A DNA stretch of 8,199 nucleotides from Bacteroidota bacterium (GCA_022564455.1 JADFLK010000080.1:1-8199), one strand, 5' to 3'; positions 1-6,789 are shown, counted from the stretch's first letter. Program-made: numbers and translations. The notes: generated from the letters alone by a model not told the origin.

Positions 1-74
1 CGCTATCTGGGCGCCGGCGGATGGAACGGACTCGGGCTTCGGTGGGTTCAGACCGTCGCCTCACGATTACCAAC

Positions 75-491
75 ATGCCCCGCGTCTACATCACCCGAAA
101 CGTCCACTTCAACGCCGCGCACCGGCTGCACAACCCCGAGAAGTCGGACGAGTGGAATCGGACCACCTTCGGCAAGTGCAACAACCCCAATGGGCACGGC
201 CACAATTACGAACTGGACGTGACCGTTTCCGGCGAGCCCGATCCCGAGACCGGGTACGTCCTCGATCTGTCGATTCTGAAGCGCATCGTGGACGAACAGG
301 TGGCCGACAAGCTGGACCACAAGAATCTCAATCTCGACGTAGACTTCCTTTCGGGTATCATTCCTTCTACGGAGAACGTGGCCGTGGCCATCTGGCAACA
401 GCTCGTGGGCGCCATTCCGGAGCCTGCGAAGCTTCACGAAATCACACTTCGCGAAACCCCTCGAAACAGCGTCACCTACCGGGGCGATTAA
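75..491 (+). CDS. 6-pyruvoyl-tetrahydropterin synthase (PTPS/QueD superfamily, CX5HGH type)
   Basis: The 138-residue product has every hallmark of PTPS, which turns 7,8-dihydroneopterin triphosphate into 6-pyruvoyl-tetrahydropterin. The zinc ligands are H16 (NAAHRLH), H41 and H43 (NGHGHNY). The catalytic Cys is C35, in CNNPNGHGH, with five residues between Cys and His. That spacing is typical of mammalian-type PTPS; QueD enzymes of queuosine synthesis usually have CxxxHGH. Further family motifs are DHKNLN (81-86), the STEN turn (98-101) and the pterin-anchoring Glu E127 in RETPRNS. An in-frame ATG at 21 would add 18 residues with no family match, so the ATG at 75, giving MPRVYITRNVHFNAAHRL, is preferred. 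folE begins 15 bp after the stop, so the two are very likely co-transcribed. A QueD role is less likely given the motif spacing and neighbours. The 74 bases before it hold nothing assignable; they could be the tail of a preceding gene. Confidence 0.9.
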   Translation: MPRVYITRNVHFNAAHRLHNPEKSDEWNRTTFGKCNNPNGHGHNYELDVTVSGEPDPETGYVLDLSILKRIVDEQVADKLDHKNLNLDVDFLSGIIPSTENVAVAIWQQLVGAIPEPAKLHEITLRETPRNSVTYRGD

Positions 492-506
492 CCGCCCGCA
501 GACCGT

Positions 507-1130
507 ATGCATACCAACGACCAAAGCGAGATCGCCGAGCACATTCTCTACGAACGCCGCGACTACTACGACCCGGAGACAACGGAGGCGCTCGCCGACC
601 TTACCGAGCGGCAGCTTGCATTGTTGCCAGAGGATCCGCAGCGCGAAGGGCTTCTAAGAACGCCCGAGCGCGTAGCGAAGTCGCTGCAGTTCCTCACGCA
701 CGGCTACAACCTCGATCCGCGCGCCATCCTCCGCTCGGCGCTATTCGATGAGGAGTACTCCGAGATGATCCTCGTGAAGGACATCGAGATTTATTCCCTC
801 TGCGAACACCACATGCTTCCGTTTTTTGGAAAGGCGCACGTGGCGTACATCCCGGACGGCAAGATCGTTGGCCTGAGCAAGATTCCACGCGTGGTGGATG
901 TCTTCGCTCGGCGTTTACAGGTGCAAGAGCGGTTGACGCACCAGATTCATGAGCTTATTCAAGAGGTGCTCGATCCGCTGGGCGTGGCCGTTGTCATCGA
1001 AGCCCAGCATCTTTGCATGATGATGCGTGGAGCGGAGAAGCAGAACTCATGGACGACGACCAGCTCAATGTGCGGCGTCTTCCTGGAGCAGGCAGATACG
1101 CGCGCCGAGTTCATGCGGCTGATAAAGTGA
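507..1130 (+). CDS. folE: GTP cyclohydrolase I
   Basis: This 207-residue enzyme opens GTP to 7,8-dihydroneopterin triphosphate, the common first step of folate and biopterin synthesis; it acts as a cytosolic oligomer. The N-terminal family block [19 protein letters not shown] (42-60) is followed by the zinc site: C99 and H102 in [13 protein letters not shown] and C170 in [11 protein letters not shown]. The pocket segment [20 protein letters not shown] (122-141) and the C-terminal [19 protein letters not shown] (174-192) also fit. Length is close to the bacterial norm (about 180-220), with a short non-conserved N-terminal extension (1-40). No clear Shine-Dalgarno sequence precedes the ATG. It follows the PTPS gene by 15 bp, so its product can be passed straight to that enzyme. 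A purine-rich heptad tract starts on the last codons. Confidence 0.96.
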   Translation: MHTNDQSEIAEHILYERRDYYDPETTEALADLTERQLALLPEDPQREGLLRTPERVAKSLQFLTHGYNLDPRAILRSALFDEEYSEMILVKDIEIYSLCEHHMLPFFGKAHVAYIPDGKIVGLSKIPRVVDVFARRLQVQERLTHQIHELIQEVLDPLGVAVVIEAQHLCMMMRGAEKQNSWTTTSSMCGVFLEQADTRAEFMRLIK

Positions 1131-1189
1131 AAAGGGAAGGGTAGTTAGAAAGTGAAAAGGGTAAAGGGGAAGAGTGAAGGGTGAAGTGG
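1124..1189 (+). repeat. purine-rich heptad-periodic tract after folE
   Basis: Nearly pure A/G strand with a loose 7-bp period. The 13-mer AAAGTGAAAAGGG occurs at 1124-1136 and again at 1149-1161. The last units read GAAGAGT (1169), GAAGGGT (1176) and GAAGTGG (1183). It overlaps the folE stop codon. The unit GAAGGGT is close to the reverse complement of the AACCTTC unit repeated at 1254-1295, so the two tracts look like members of one repeat family in opposite orientation. Confidence 0.6.
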
Positions 1190-1253
1190 CTAGCTTGGTC
1201 GGGTGCACTCCGCGAGATGTTGCGCACAGTCCGGCCTCAAGCTATCAGGCCAG

Positions 1254-1295
1254 AACCTTCGACTTCGAACCTGTAACCTTCAACCTGTAACCTTG
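1254..1295 (+). repeat. six tandem 7-bp repeats (AACCTTC/AACCTGT type)
   Basis: Six consecutive heptamers in register: AACCTTC, GACTTCG, AACCTGT, AACCTTC, AACCTGT, AACCTTG. Five of six match the consensus AACCTKN; the second unit is degenerate. The last unit contains the probable TTG start codon (1293-1295) of the downstream reductase. A 7-bp unit is not a multiple of three, so changes in copy number would shift any reading frame crossing it and move the start codon relative to upstream signals. Confidence 0.75.
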
Positions 1296-1997
1296 ACCAT
1301 TCTCATCACCGGAGCCAGCCAGGGTATCGGCGCAGCCATCGCAGAAGTATTTGCCGAGGCTTACTGCGATGGGGCGCGGATCGCTCTCGTCGCCAGATCG
1401 GAGGACAAGCTGGCAGAGGTGGCCGAGCGTTGCCAGTCCTTCGGTGCAGTTGCTGATATTTTTCCCTGCGATGTGACAGATGAGGCAGCGGTTACCGCCA
1501 TGGCAGAGGCCGTGCAGGGCATACTCAAAACACCCGAGGTGCTGGTAAACAACGCCGGGGCGTTCAGCCCGGGGTCGTTCTCGGAGACGGACACTGCATC
1601 TTTCCGCAGCCAGATTGCTGTGAACCTGACCAGCGCGTTTCTCGTCACCCGTGCGTTTCTGGGCGGGATGATGGAGCGTGGCTCAGGCGACGTGATGTTC
1701 ATGGTCTCCGTCGCGGCGGTTCGAGGATATCCTGGAGGCGTGGCCTACTGCGCGGCGAAGCACGGGATGTTGGGGCTCTCGCGGGCACTCCGCGAGGAAG
1801 TGAAAGACCACGGAATCCGCGTGATGAGCTTACTGCCCGGAGCCACGCGCACAGCCAGTTGGGATGGCACCGAACTCCCGGATGAACGGTTCATCGACCC
1901 AAGAGATGTGGCGCACGCCGTCCTCGGCGCACATCGTCTATCGTCTCGGGCTGTTGTGGAGGAGATCCTTATCAGGCCTCAACTCGGCGACATCTAG
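1293..1997 (+). CDS. short-chain dehydrogenase, probable sepiapterin reductase
   Basis: A 234-residue classical SDR from the TTG at 1293. The Rossmann glycine motif TGASQGIG is at 6-13, NNAG at 86-89 and the active-site tetrad is N111, S139, Y152 and K156 (YCAAK). R35, after strand 2 (ALVARSEDK), suggests NADPH preference. The C-terminus VVEEILIRPQLGDI strongly resembles, from memory, the end of the Chlorobium tepidum sepiapterin reductase, and the segment VPCDVTD-like turn and IAEVFAEA helix also fit. Following PTPS and folE, the natural role is reduction of 6-pyruvoyl-tetrahydropterin to tetrahydrobiopterin or an isomer. The start is uncertain: an open frame reaches an upstream start at 1203, but those 30 residues cross the heptamer repeat and have no SDR character, while TTG places strand 1 (TILITG) directly at the N-terminus. 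A generic SDR with another substrate remains possible. Confidence 0.82.
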   Translation: MTILITGASQGIGAAIAEVFAEAYCDGARIALVARSEDKLAEVAERCQSFGAVADIFPCDVTDEAAVTAMAEAVQGILKTPEVLVNNAGAFSPGSFSETDTASFRSQIAVNLTSAFLVTRAFLGGMMERGSGDVMFMVSVAAVRGYPGGVAYCAAKHGMLGLSRALREEVKDHGIRVMSLLPGATRTASWDGTELPDERFIDPRDVAHAVLGAHRLSSRAVVEEILIRPQLGDI

Positions 1998-2137
1998 GGC
2001 CTGTTCGCAGTAGTCGTGTTGAGATTGGTTAGAGGACAGTCTGAGGCCGATTCAAGGCGCGCGAGGAGAGCGGGGCACTAGTCCCGGGCGAAGAGTGTAA
2101 CGCGGAAACGGTCCTTCATGATCTACTGGAACAGGCC
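1998..2137. mobile_element. MITE-like element with terminal inverted repeats
   Basis: The left end GGCCTGTTCGCAGTAG (1998-2013) is matched by the reverse complement of the right end, GGCCTGTTC-CAGTAG (2123-2137), with one base missing. A further T-G match inward extends the similarity. The element is 140 bp, with no coding capacity, and begins directly after the reductase TAG stop. An internal ACTAGT-centred palindrome flanked by GGG and CCC lies near 2073-2085. These are the traits of a non-autonomous IS derivative moved by a transposase elsewhere in the genome. No convincing target-site duplication is visible, so it may be old. It could instead be a transcribed RNA hairpin unit. Confidence 0.45.
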
Positions 2138-2153
2138 TCATGCCATAAAGAAA

Positions 2154-2177
2154 CCGCTCCGCAATATTGCGGAGCGG
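2154..2177 (-). terminator. perfect 24-bp palindrome, terminator-like on the minus strand
   Basis: The arm CCGCTCCGCAAT (2154-2165) is followed directly by its exact reverse complement ATTGCGGAGCGG (2166-2177). Read on the minus strand the hairpin is followed by TTTCTTTAT, a T-rich tail of the intrinsic-terminator kind; on the plus strand no T-run follows. No minus-strand gene is recognised just upstream of it in that direction, so its client is unknown. A second small hairpin, CGGCA/TGCCG (2175-2188), shares bases with the right arm. Confidence 0.45.
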
Positions 2178-2296
2178 CAGGCGTGCCGTGACGAGGTGAA
2201 AGAGACGGCAGAGAGAACCTAAAGGCTACAAACGGTTCGCTGCTTCTGGAGCTTTCTGATTGGTATCGGGTACGAGCAGGAGCCTATCCAAGACAG

Positions 2297-3664
2297 ATGT
2301 CCGACAACCTGTTTGACTCCGCTGCTGCGACGATGCTGAAATCCACTGCGCCGCTCGCCGATCGGATGCGGCCGCGTACGCTGGACGAGTTCTTCGGGCA
2401 GGACCACATCCTCGCGCCGGGCAAGCTCCTGCGCCGCGCCATCGAGGCCGATCGCGTGACGTCGCTCATCTTCTTCGGCCCGCCGGGGACGGGGAAGACG
2501 ACCCTCGCGCGCATCATCGCCAATACCACGCAGAGCCACTTCACGACGCTTAACGCTGTGCTGGCCGGCGTGAAGGACATCCGCGAAGCCATTTCGGATG
2601 CGAAGGACCGGCATCGCTACCACGGGCAGCGCACCATTCTGTTTGTGGATGAGGTGCATCGCTTCAACAAGGCCCAGCAGGACGCCCTGCTGCCGCACGT
2701 GGAGAACGGGACCGTCACGTTTATCGGCGCGACGACAGAGAACCCATACTTCGAGGTCAACAAGTCGCTGGTGTCGCGCTCACGGATCTTTGAGTTGAAC
2801 ACGCTCACGGAGGGCAACCTCCGAAACGTGGCCCGGCAGGCTCTCGATGATCCGGATCGAGGCTACGGAAATCTCGATGTCGAGATCATGGACGATGCGT
2901 TGGATCATCTTGTGAATACGGCCAACGGCGACGCCCGAAGCCTGCTCAACGCGCTCGAGCTCGCTGTGGAAACGACCGACACGGAGGCTGGGGTGATCCG
3001 GGTAGATCTGGAGGTGGCCGAGGACTCCATCCAGCAACGCGCCGTGCTGTACGACAAGGATGGCGACGCCCACTACGACACCATTTCGGCGTTCATCAAA
3101 AGCCTCCGCGGCTCCGACCCCGACGCAGCCCTCTACTGGATGGCCCGGATGCTCTACGCTGGCGAAGACCCGCGTTTCATTTTCCGCCGGATGCTCATTT
3201 TCGCCTCCGAAGACATCGGTCTGGCCGACCCGCGCGCCATTGACGTAGCTGTTTCGTGCGCGAGAGCATTCGATTATGTAGGATTGCCGGAAGGACGCTT
3301 CCACCTCGCCGAGTGCTGCCTGTACCTCTCCACCGCGCCCAAGAGCAACTCCACGATGGCGTTCTTCAGCGCACTGGAGCACGTGGGCAAGGAACCATCC
3401 GGTGACGTGCCAAATCCGCTCAAGGACGGAAGCCGCGACAAGGAAGGCCTCGGCCACGGGAAGGGTTACCTGTACCCACACGCCTTCCAGGAGCACTACG
3501 TGCCGCAGCAGTATCTGCCGGGCGGCATGCAGGGGACGTACTTCTTCGAGCCGGGCGATCAGGGCTACGAAGCATCTGTGCGCGACCGCCTCGAACAATG
3601 GCGCGCCCGCGACAAACAGGAAGCCATCGAGAAGCGCGTGCGGCGGTACATCGACGAGGAGTAG
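2297..3664 (+). CDS. rarA: replication-associated recombination protein A (RarA/MgsA AAA+ ATPase)
   Basis: The 455-residue product is the bacterial homologue of WRNIP1/Mgs1, an AAA+ ATPase acting at stalled replication forks and in DNA-damage tolerance; it is related to clamp-loader subunits. It begins with the family's [20 protein letters not shown] (19-38). Walker A is GPPGTGKTT (61-69), Walker [11 protein letters not shown] (114-123), sensor 1 ATTENP (145-150), arginine-finger region LVSRSRIF (158-165), and sensor 2 [11 protein letters not shown] (211-221). The C-terminal tetramerisation part carries the typical [19 protein letters not shown] (268-286), EDIGLADP (305-312) and [16 protein letters not shown] (393-408). 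Length is normal. The start follows CAG with no obvious ribosome site. It stands alone, downstream of the palindrome and convergent with the minus-strand secreted protein gene. Confidence 0.96.
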   Translation: MSDNLFDSAAATMLKSTAPLADRMRPRTLDEFFGQDHILAPGKLLRRAIEADRVTSLIFFGPPGTGKTTLARIIANTTQSHFTTLNAVLAGVKDIREAISDAKDRHRYHGQRTILFVDEVHRFNKAQQDALLPHVENGTVTFIGATTENPYFEVNKSLVSRSRIFELNTLTEGNLRNVARQALDDPDRGYGNLDVEIMDDALDHLVNTANGDARSLLNALELAVETTDTEAGVIRVDLEVAEDSIQQRAVLYDKDGDAHYDTISAFIKSLRGSDPDAALYWMARMLYAGEDPRFIFRRMLIFASEDIGLADPRAIDVAVSCARAFDYVGLPEGRFHLAECCLYLSTAPKSNSTMAFFSALEHVGKEPSGDVPNPLKDGSRDKEGLGHGKGYLYPHAFQEHYVPQQYLPGGMQGTYFFEPGDQGYEASVRDRLEQWRARDKQEAIEKRVRRYIDEE

Positions 3665-3712
3665 TCTGCTCTGGTCTCTCAGGCTTGGCAGCCTCTCCAG
3701 AACAGGACCAAC

Positions 3713-3745
3713 AAAAAACCGGAAGCTGCATCATGCAACCTCCGG
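3713..3745 (-). terminator. intrinsic terminator of the minus-strand secreted protein gene
   Basis: The arms CCGGAAGCTGCAT (3719-3731) and ATGCAACCTCCGG (3733-3745) are inverted repeats. On the plus strand they contain two A-C type mismatches, but on the minus strand both positions become G-U wobbles, so the minus-strand RNA pairs throughout apart from the apex. It is followed by six T (complement of A 3713-3718). It starts 30 bp after the minus-strand stop codon. This strand asymmetry shows it serves the minus-strand gene rather than rarA. Confidence 0.8.
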
Positions 3746-3775
3746 CTAAGGTATTCCGTGGAGAAAAGCTGCACG

Positions 3776-4717
3776 CTACTTGAGCAGCGTCACACTCCGT
3801 GTCCCGACGAAGTTTTCTCCCTGGAGCCTGATCATGTAGACCCCGCTCGGCAGGCCGTCGCCGTTGATGGTTGCCGTGACAACCTGGCCGCCGGCAGCCG
3901 TTCCTTCGTACAGGGTCTGGACTTGCTGGCCCAAGGCGTTGTACAGCGTAAGGGTTACCGGACCTGCTTCGCGAACCGCAAAACGCACCGTGGATTGCGG
4001 GTTGAACGGGTTCGGGTAGGCCGCATCCAACACGTAGTCACCCACAAACTCGACCGGAACGCCGGGTTCGAGGGCAGTGACGACTTCATTCGAGAAGGAA
4101 ATGTTGTCGACGCAGGCAACGTTGTTTCCACCAACATCCGCCACCTCAAAGATGATGTATGCGATGGGTGTCGTCACAGACGTAACTCCGAAGAAGTTAC
4201 TCATATAATCAGAAATTATCGCATAATTGGCTTCACCGAGCTCGTTGTCACTGGCATCGTAGACCCCAACGGTTCCGTTGTCCGTGTTGCCGAAAAGCCC
4301 CCCAAAATCTAACACGAAGGTGGTTACATCGCCAGCCGTAAGGTTGATACCGAGCGAGTCGACGAATATGTTGTGGCAATAACCAATGGAAGGCGAAGCG
4401 GTGCCTGCGCCCCCCGCACCAACAGCTACCAAACCATCCGCGTCAGGACCTGGGAGATCAGTAAACTCCAAGCCGGACTCGATCTCACCGGGGAATGCAC
4501 ACGAGCCGGAAGTGCCACTGTTGACTGGGTTGTTCGTGCAGGTTATGACATCCCCGTCGCCGATCTGACTAAGGTCTTCGAAGGACTCGGACGTATACGG
4601 ACCTGTCGTGGCATCCAACTAGTCATTCCGGTCCGTAAAAAATGTGATCTGCGCAGTCACATCAACTGATGCGAAGACATACAAGCAGGCAACGAGCAGT
4701 ATCAATGGGTTCTTCAT
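3776..4717 (-). pseudogene. secreted protein with T9SS type A sorting domain, split by an in-frame amber codon
   Basis: From ATG at 4717-4715 the frame encodes a clear signal peptide (MKNPLILLVACLYVFASV..., likely cut near VTA-Q) and ITFFTDRND, then a TAG at 4621-4619. The same frame continues at once for 280 residues to the stop at 3776-3778. Repairing TAG to a sense codon gives one protein of 313 residues. The TDRNDxLDATTGPYTSESFEDL junction reads naturally; TGG (Trp) is one base from TAG. The middle (about 1-175 of the downstream part) is a Ser/Gly/Asp-rich, probably beta-sandwich domain with four Cys (27, 40, 81, 169) and no family I can name. Residues 194-280 (YPNPFNPQSTVRFAV, LYNALGQQV, LPSGVYMIRL, final TLLK) form the type IX secretion sorting domain, which directs export across the outer membrane. 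The downstream part could start at the TTG at 4618 but would lack a signal peptide. Sequencing error or readthrough are alternatives to true decay. Confidence 0.85.
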
Positions 4718-4760
4718 GGTACTAGGGGTCAGAATGAAGGGGATGCCGTGAGGCAAGGAA

Positions 4761-4788
4761 TTAATAGTTTACCAGATGATGTTGACAA
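4761..4788 (-). promoter_or_regulatory. putative promoter of the T9SS-substrate gene
   Basis: Read on the minus strand, TTGTCA (4788-4783) and TATTAA (4766-4761) are separated by 16 bp and stand about 43 bp before the ATG at 4717. The local AT content is raised. The -35 box directly follows the T-tract of the candidate terminator at 4794-4834. By chance a TTGACA with TATTGA at 17 bp also exists on the plus strand (4782-4810), but no plus-strand gene follows it. Confidence 0.4.
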
Positions 4789-4793
4789 AAACG

Positions 4794-4834
4794 AACTGGA
4801 CGGGTATTGAGGTGAGGTTTTGTTTGGTCCAGTT
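4794..4834 (-). terminator. candidate terminator downstream of the lipoprotein gene
   Basis: AACTGGAC (4794-4801) and GTCCAGTT (4827-4834) form a perfect 8-bp inverted repeat with a 25-nt loop. On the minus strand the stem is followed by CG and five T. It lies about 120 bp after the stop of the minus-strand lipoprotein. The long loop makes it weaker than the terminator at 3713-3745. The rest of 4718-4954 shows no gene I can support. Confidence 0.4.
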
Positions 4835-4954
4835 TAGAATCAGTGCGAACCGATCTCCGCAATGCGCACCCATACGGTAGCCAGGGTACGTGAGCCAACT
4901 TGGCGAAGAGAGAATCTTGCGGCCTTCTGGAATCGCCTGCGCGATGGGCTTTGC

Positions 4955-5815
4955 TCAACCTTCAGGCCCGATTACAATCGCATCCGACTCTGAAAAAACG
5001 CCCGACGGAATCTCAGAATTAACGTGTACGCTATCGACAGTAAGTATGTCTTCCTGAATGCCCTCGTTAAGGAAGCGCTCGCGAGCTGCAATGCGTGCGA
5101 GTTCGACCTCGCGCTCGCCGTGCGGCAACTGTTGGGCCTGAGCCCGAGCAATGGTGAGATTTCCACCCTCAACGATCCGTAGTTGGTCGGAGATAAGCTG
5201 GCGCAGCCCTTCGGTGGTCGACCGGACCTTGAACGGAAGTGCGATTCCGTCTACGTCGCGGAACTGCTCGTAGCGCACATGCTGCACAATCATTTCAGTA
5301 AGGGTCGTGTCCGGGGGGGGCATCTCCATCGTCACACCTCGGAGGGCATGGGTTTCGACATCCACATAGATGCGTGCGTTGGAAATACCTCCTGAAGGCG
5401 CATCGGTGCCCACAATTAGTGAAGATGGATTATCAGCTTCAATAACATACACTGGCTGCCCATTGAGTGTCTCGGTACCGACATAGCGCGCCCCGGTTCG
5501 GAGCCCGCGAACCAGCTTGGGTACGTCCGGTACAAGGTATGGAATGAGGCGTGCGCCTTCCGGTAGAGGCCGACTGGAATCGGCGAGCGTCACCCCAAGG
5601 TCGAAGAAGATCAGGCTGTCTGTCGTGTTCAGGCGATGGTGCACTTCCATCCCCGCAGCATAGATAGTAAATGTCTCTACACCATCCAGGTTGTCTTCAA
5701 AGCTTGCTTCCATCGCGTCAATGATATCGTTCGTGTCGGTCGAACCTGTGCCGCATCCAACGTACACGGATGCCAGAATCAGAAGCCAACAGGCTGAAAG
5801 AGTGCGGAAGCGCAT
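4955..5815 (-). CDS. lipoprotein, possible LolA-like fold
   Basis: The 286-residue product begins MRFRTLSACWLLILASVYVGC, a signal peptide ending in a lipobox-like YVGC with the lipidated Cys at 21; Tyr at -3 is unusual. The chosen ATG at 5815 places the signal at the N-terminus; the frame stays open to 5899 but those 28 residues would bury the signal. The mature part starts IIDAMEASFEDNLDGVETFTIY and continues with beta-rich stretches (YVGTETLNGQPVYVIEA, ARIYVDVETHALRGVTMEM, VRYEQFRDVDGIALPFKV). Such strands, with a D..T..L turn and final DVDGI.LPF motif, recall LolA/LppX-like outer-membrane lipoprotein-sorting folds; this is fold-level inference. The last 60 residues are charged and helical, ending IVIGPEG. 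It is divergent from the methyltransferase gene across 88 bp. Function unknown. Confidence 0.8.
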   Translation of the reverse strand: MRFRTLSACWLLILASVYVGCGTGSTDTNDIIDAMEASFEDNLDGVETFTIYAAGMEVHHRLNTTDSLIFFDLGVTLADSSRPLPEGARLIPYLVPDVPKLVRGLRTGARYVGTETLNGQPVYVIEADNPSSLIVGTDAPSGGISNARIYVDVETHALRGVTMEMPPPDTTLTEMIVQHVRYEQFRDVDGIALPFKVRSTTEGLRQLISDQLRIVEGGNLTIARAQAQQLPHGEREVELARIAARERFLNEGIQEDILTVDSVHVNSEIPSGVFSESDAIVIGPEG

Positions 5816-5903
5816 GTTGAAGTGGGATGTTAGAATAGGTGGAGAGGCACCTAATTTACCCACCGGACAGAGTACCCTCCCCACCTTCCCCAAAGCCACA
5901 CGA

Positions 5904-6671
5904 ATGCCAGAAGCAGACCGCTTTCCCCATTCATCATCCTTCCAGGCCGGTGGTCGGGTGTACTCGGCTCAAGCTGTGCACGAGGCTTTGCTTCCGTTCG
6001 TTTCGGAAGAGCGCAAGGCGCGCATTGCCGAAGTTGCCGCCGGGCGAACGTATAGCGTAGTGCCCGTTCTTGAGGGGTTGCACGACCCCGGAAACCTACA
6101 TGCCGTTTTGCGGAGCACTGAGGGCCTCGGTTACGGCGCTGCATTTGTCGTTGCGCCCGAGGGCGATGCCGCGGCTTTTGTGGAGCACTACCAGGCGAGG
6201 CAGGATGTGCCTCTGGATGATCTCGGCAGACGTGGAGGCAGCCGGGCTGTACACGGAGCCCACAAGTGGTTGGACCTTTCCGTGTGGTCCACAGCCGATG
6301 AGTTCGTCCGCTCGGCCCGCGCGCGCGGTTACGCTATCGTGGCCACCCATCTCGACGCTCGTACCATCCCCATCGCCGATTGGGATTTCACGCAGCCCAC
6401 GGCGCTCGTCTTCGGCAACGAAAAGGATGGGGTGTCGGATGTGCTTCTGGCCCATGCGGATGCCAACGTGGTGCTTCCCATCGACGGGTTTATCCAGAGC
6501 TACAATGTATCCGTGGCCGTTGCACTGGCGCTCTACCACGCGCGGCAGGATCGGTTAGCAAGGCAGGGTTTCCACGGGGATCTGACGGATGAGGAGCAGG
6601 CGATCCTCACGGCGCATTTTTATGTGAGATCGGTTACGGCGGCGGCGCAGATTCTGGCACGAGGAGGATAA
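5904..6671 (+). CDS. TrmH/SpoU family RNA 2'-O-methyltransferase, possibly tRNA Gm18
   Basis: A 255-residue SPOUT enzyme that would methylate a ribose 2'-OH using S-adenosylmethionine bound in the trefoil knot. Motif 1 is LHDPGNLHAVLRSTEGLGY (59-77) with N64 and catalytic R70. Motif 2 is LVFGNEKDGVS (168-178) with E173. Motif 3 is LPIDGFIQSYNVSVAVALALY (191-211) with S199 and N201. The segment IVATHLDARTIPIADWDFTQPT (145-166) parallels E. coli TrmH (LATHL...DYTRPT), favouring the tRNA G18 clade over RlmB-type rRNA enzymes; it also lacks the L30e-like N-terminal domain of RlmB. ATG 5904 is chosen because the frame upstream to 5691 runs back across the divergent lipoprotein gene and has no family match. 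The C-terminal helix (HFYVRSVTAAAQILARGG) is short. Confidence 0.88.
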   Translation: MPEADRFPHSSSFQAGGRVYSAQAVHEALLPFVSEERKARIAEVAAGRTYSVVPVLEGLHDPGNLHAVLRSTEGLGYGAAFVVAPEGDAAAFVEHYQARQDVPLDDLGRRGGSRAVHGAHKWLDLSVWSTADEFVRSARARGYAIVATHLDARTIPIADWDFTQPTALVFGNEKDGVSDVLLAHADANVVLPIDGFIQSYNVSVAVALALYHARQDRLARQGFHGDLTDEEQAILTAHFYVRSVTAAAQILARGG

Positions 6672-6735
6672 CTACCCTGCTGCTCTAATTCGCGGAAGGT
6701 CAAAGCGACAAACGGCGAGGGCATTCCTAATTGGG

Positions 6736-6764
6736 TTGAGAGGGTTGTCCGGGTGGTGGATACT
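6736..6764 (+). promoter_or_regulatory. weak promoter candidate before the secreted-protein remnant
   Basis: TTGAGA (6736-6741) and GATACT (6759-6764) are separated by 17 bp and lie 25 bp before the ATG at 6790. The -10 match is only four of six bases. It is the only candidate I see in the 118 bp between the methyltransferase and the next gene. Confidence 0.25.
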
Positions 6765-6789
6765 ATGAGTGCCACGAAACCTGGGATCT

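Noticed and set aside
152..751. 199-codon plus-strand frame across the PTPS and folE genes
   Set aside because: Arg-rich shadow that overlaps two clearly conserved genes in another frame.
2178..2296. Possible tRNA or small structural RNA before rarA
   Set aside because: No cloverleaf, T-loop GGTTCRA match or other known RNA pattern was found on either strand.
2219..2698. 159-codon minus-strand frame over the start of rarA
   Set aside because: It is antisense to the strongly conserved AAA+ core of rarA and shows no recognisable family; a GC-rich shadow.
2780..3598. 272-codon minus-strand frame antisense to rarA
   Set aside because: Length arises from codon-position composition of rarA; no conserved motif or leader seen.
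3758..4312. 184-codon plus-strand frame
   Set aside because: Antisense to the T9SS sorting domain and part of the secreted domain, whose motifs are unmistakable on the minus strand.
4782..4810. TTGACA/TATTGA promoter-like pair on the plus strand
   Set aside because: No plus-strand gene follows within reach; likely chance in an AT-richer gap already carrying minus-strand signals.
4761..4958. 65-codon minus-strand frame overlapping the lipoprotein stop
   Set aside because: It begins at a TTG, has no domain or signal, and covers the candidate terminator and promoter; composition looks like chance.
5691..5903. N-terminal extension of the methyltransferase frame
   Set aside because: It runs through the start of the divergent lipoprotein gene and has no family similarity; the ATG at 5904 fits the TrmH family.
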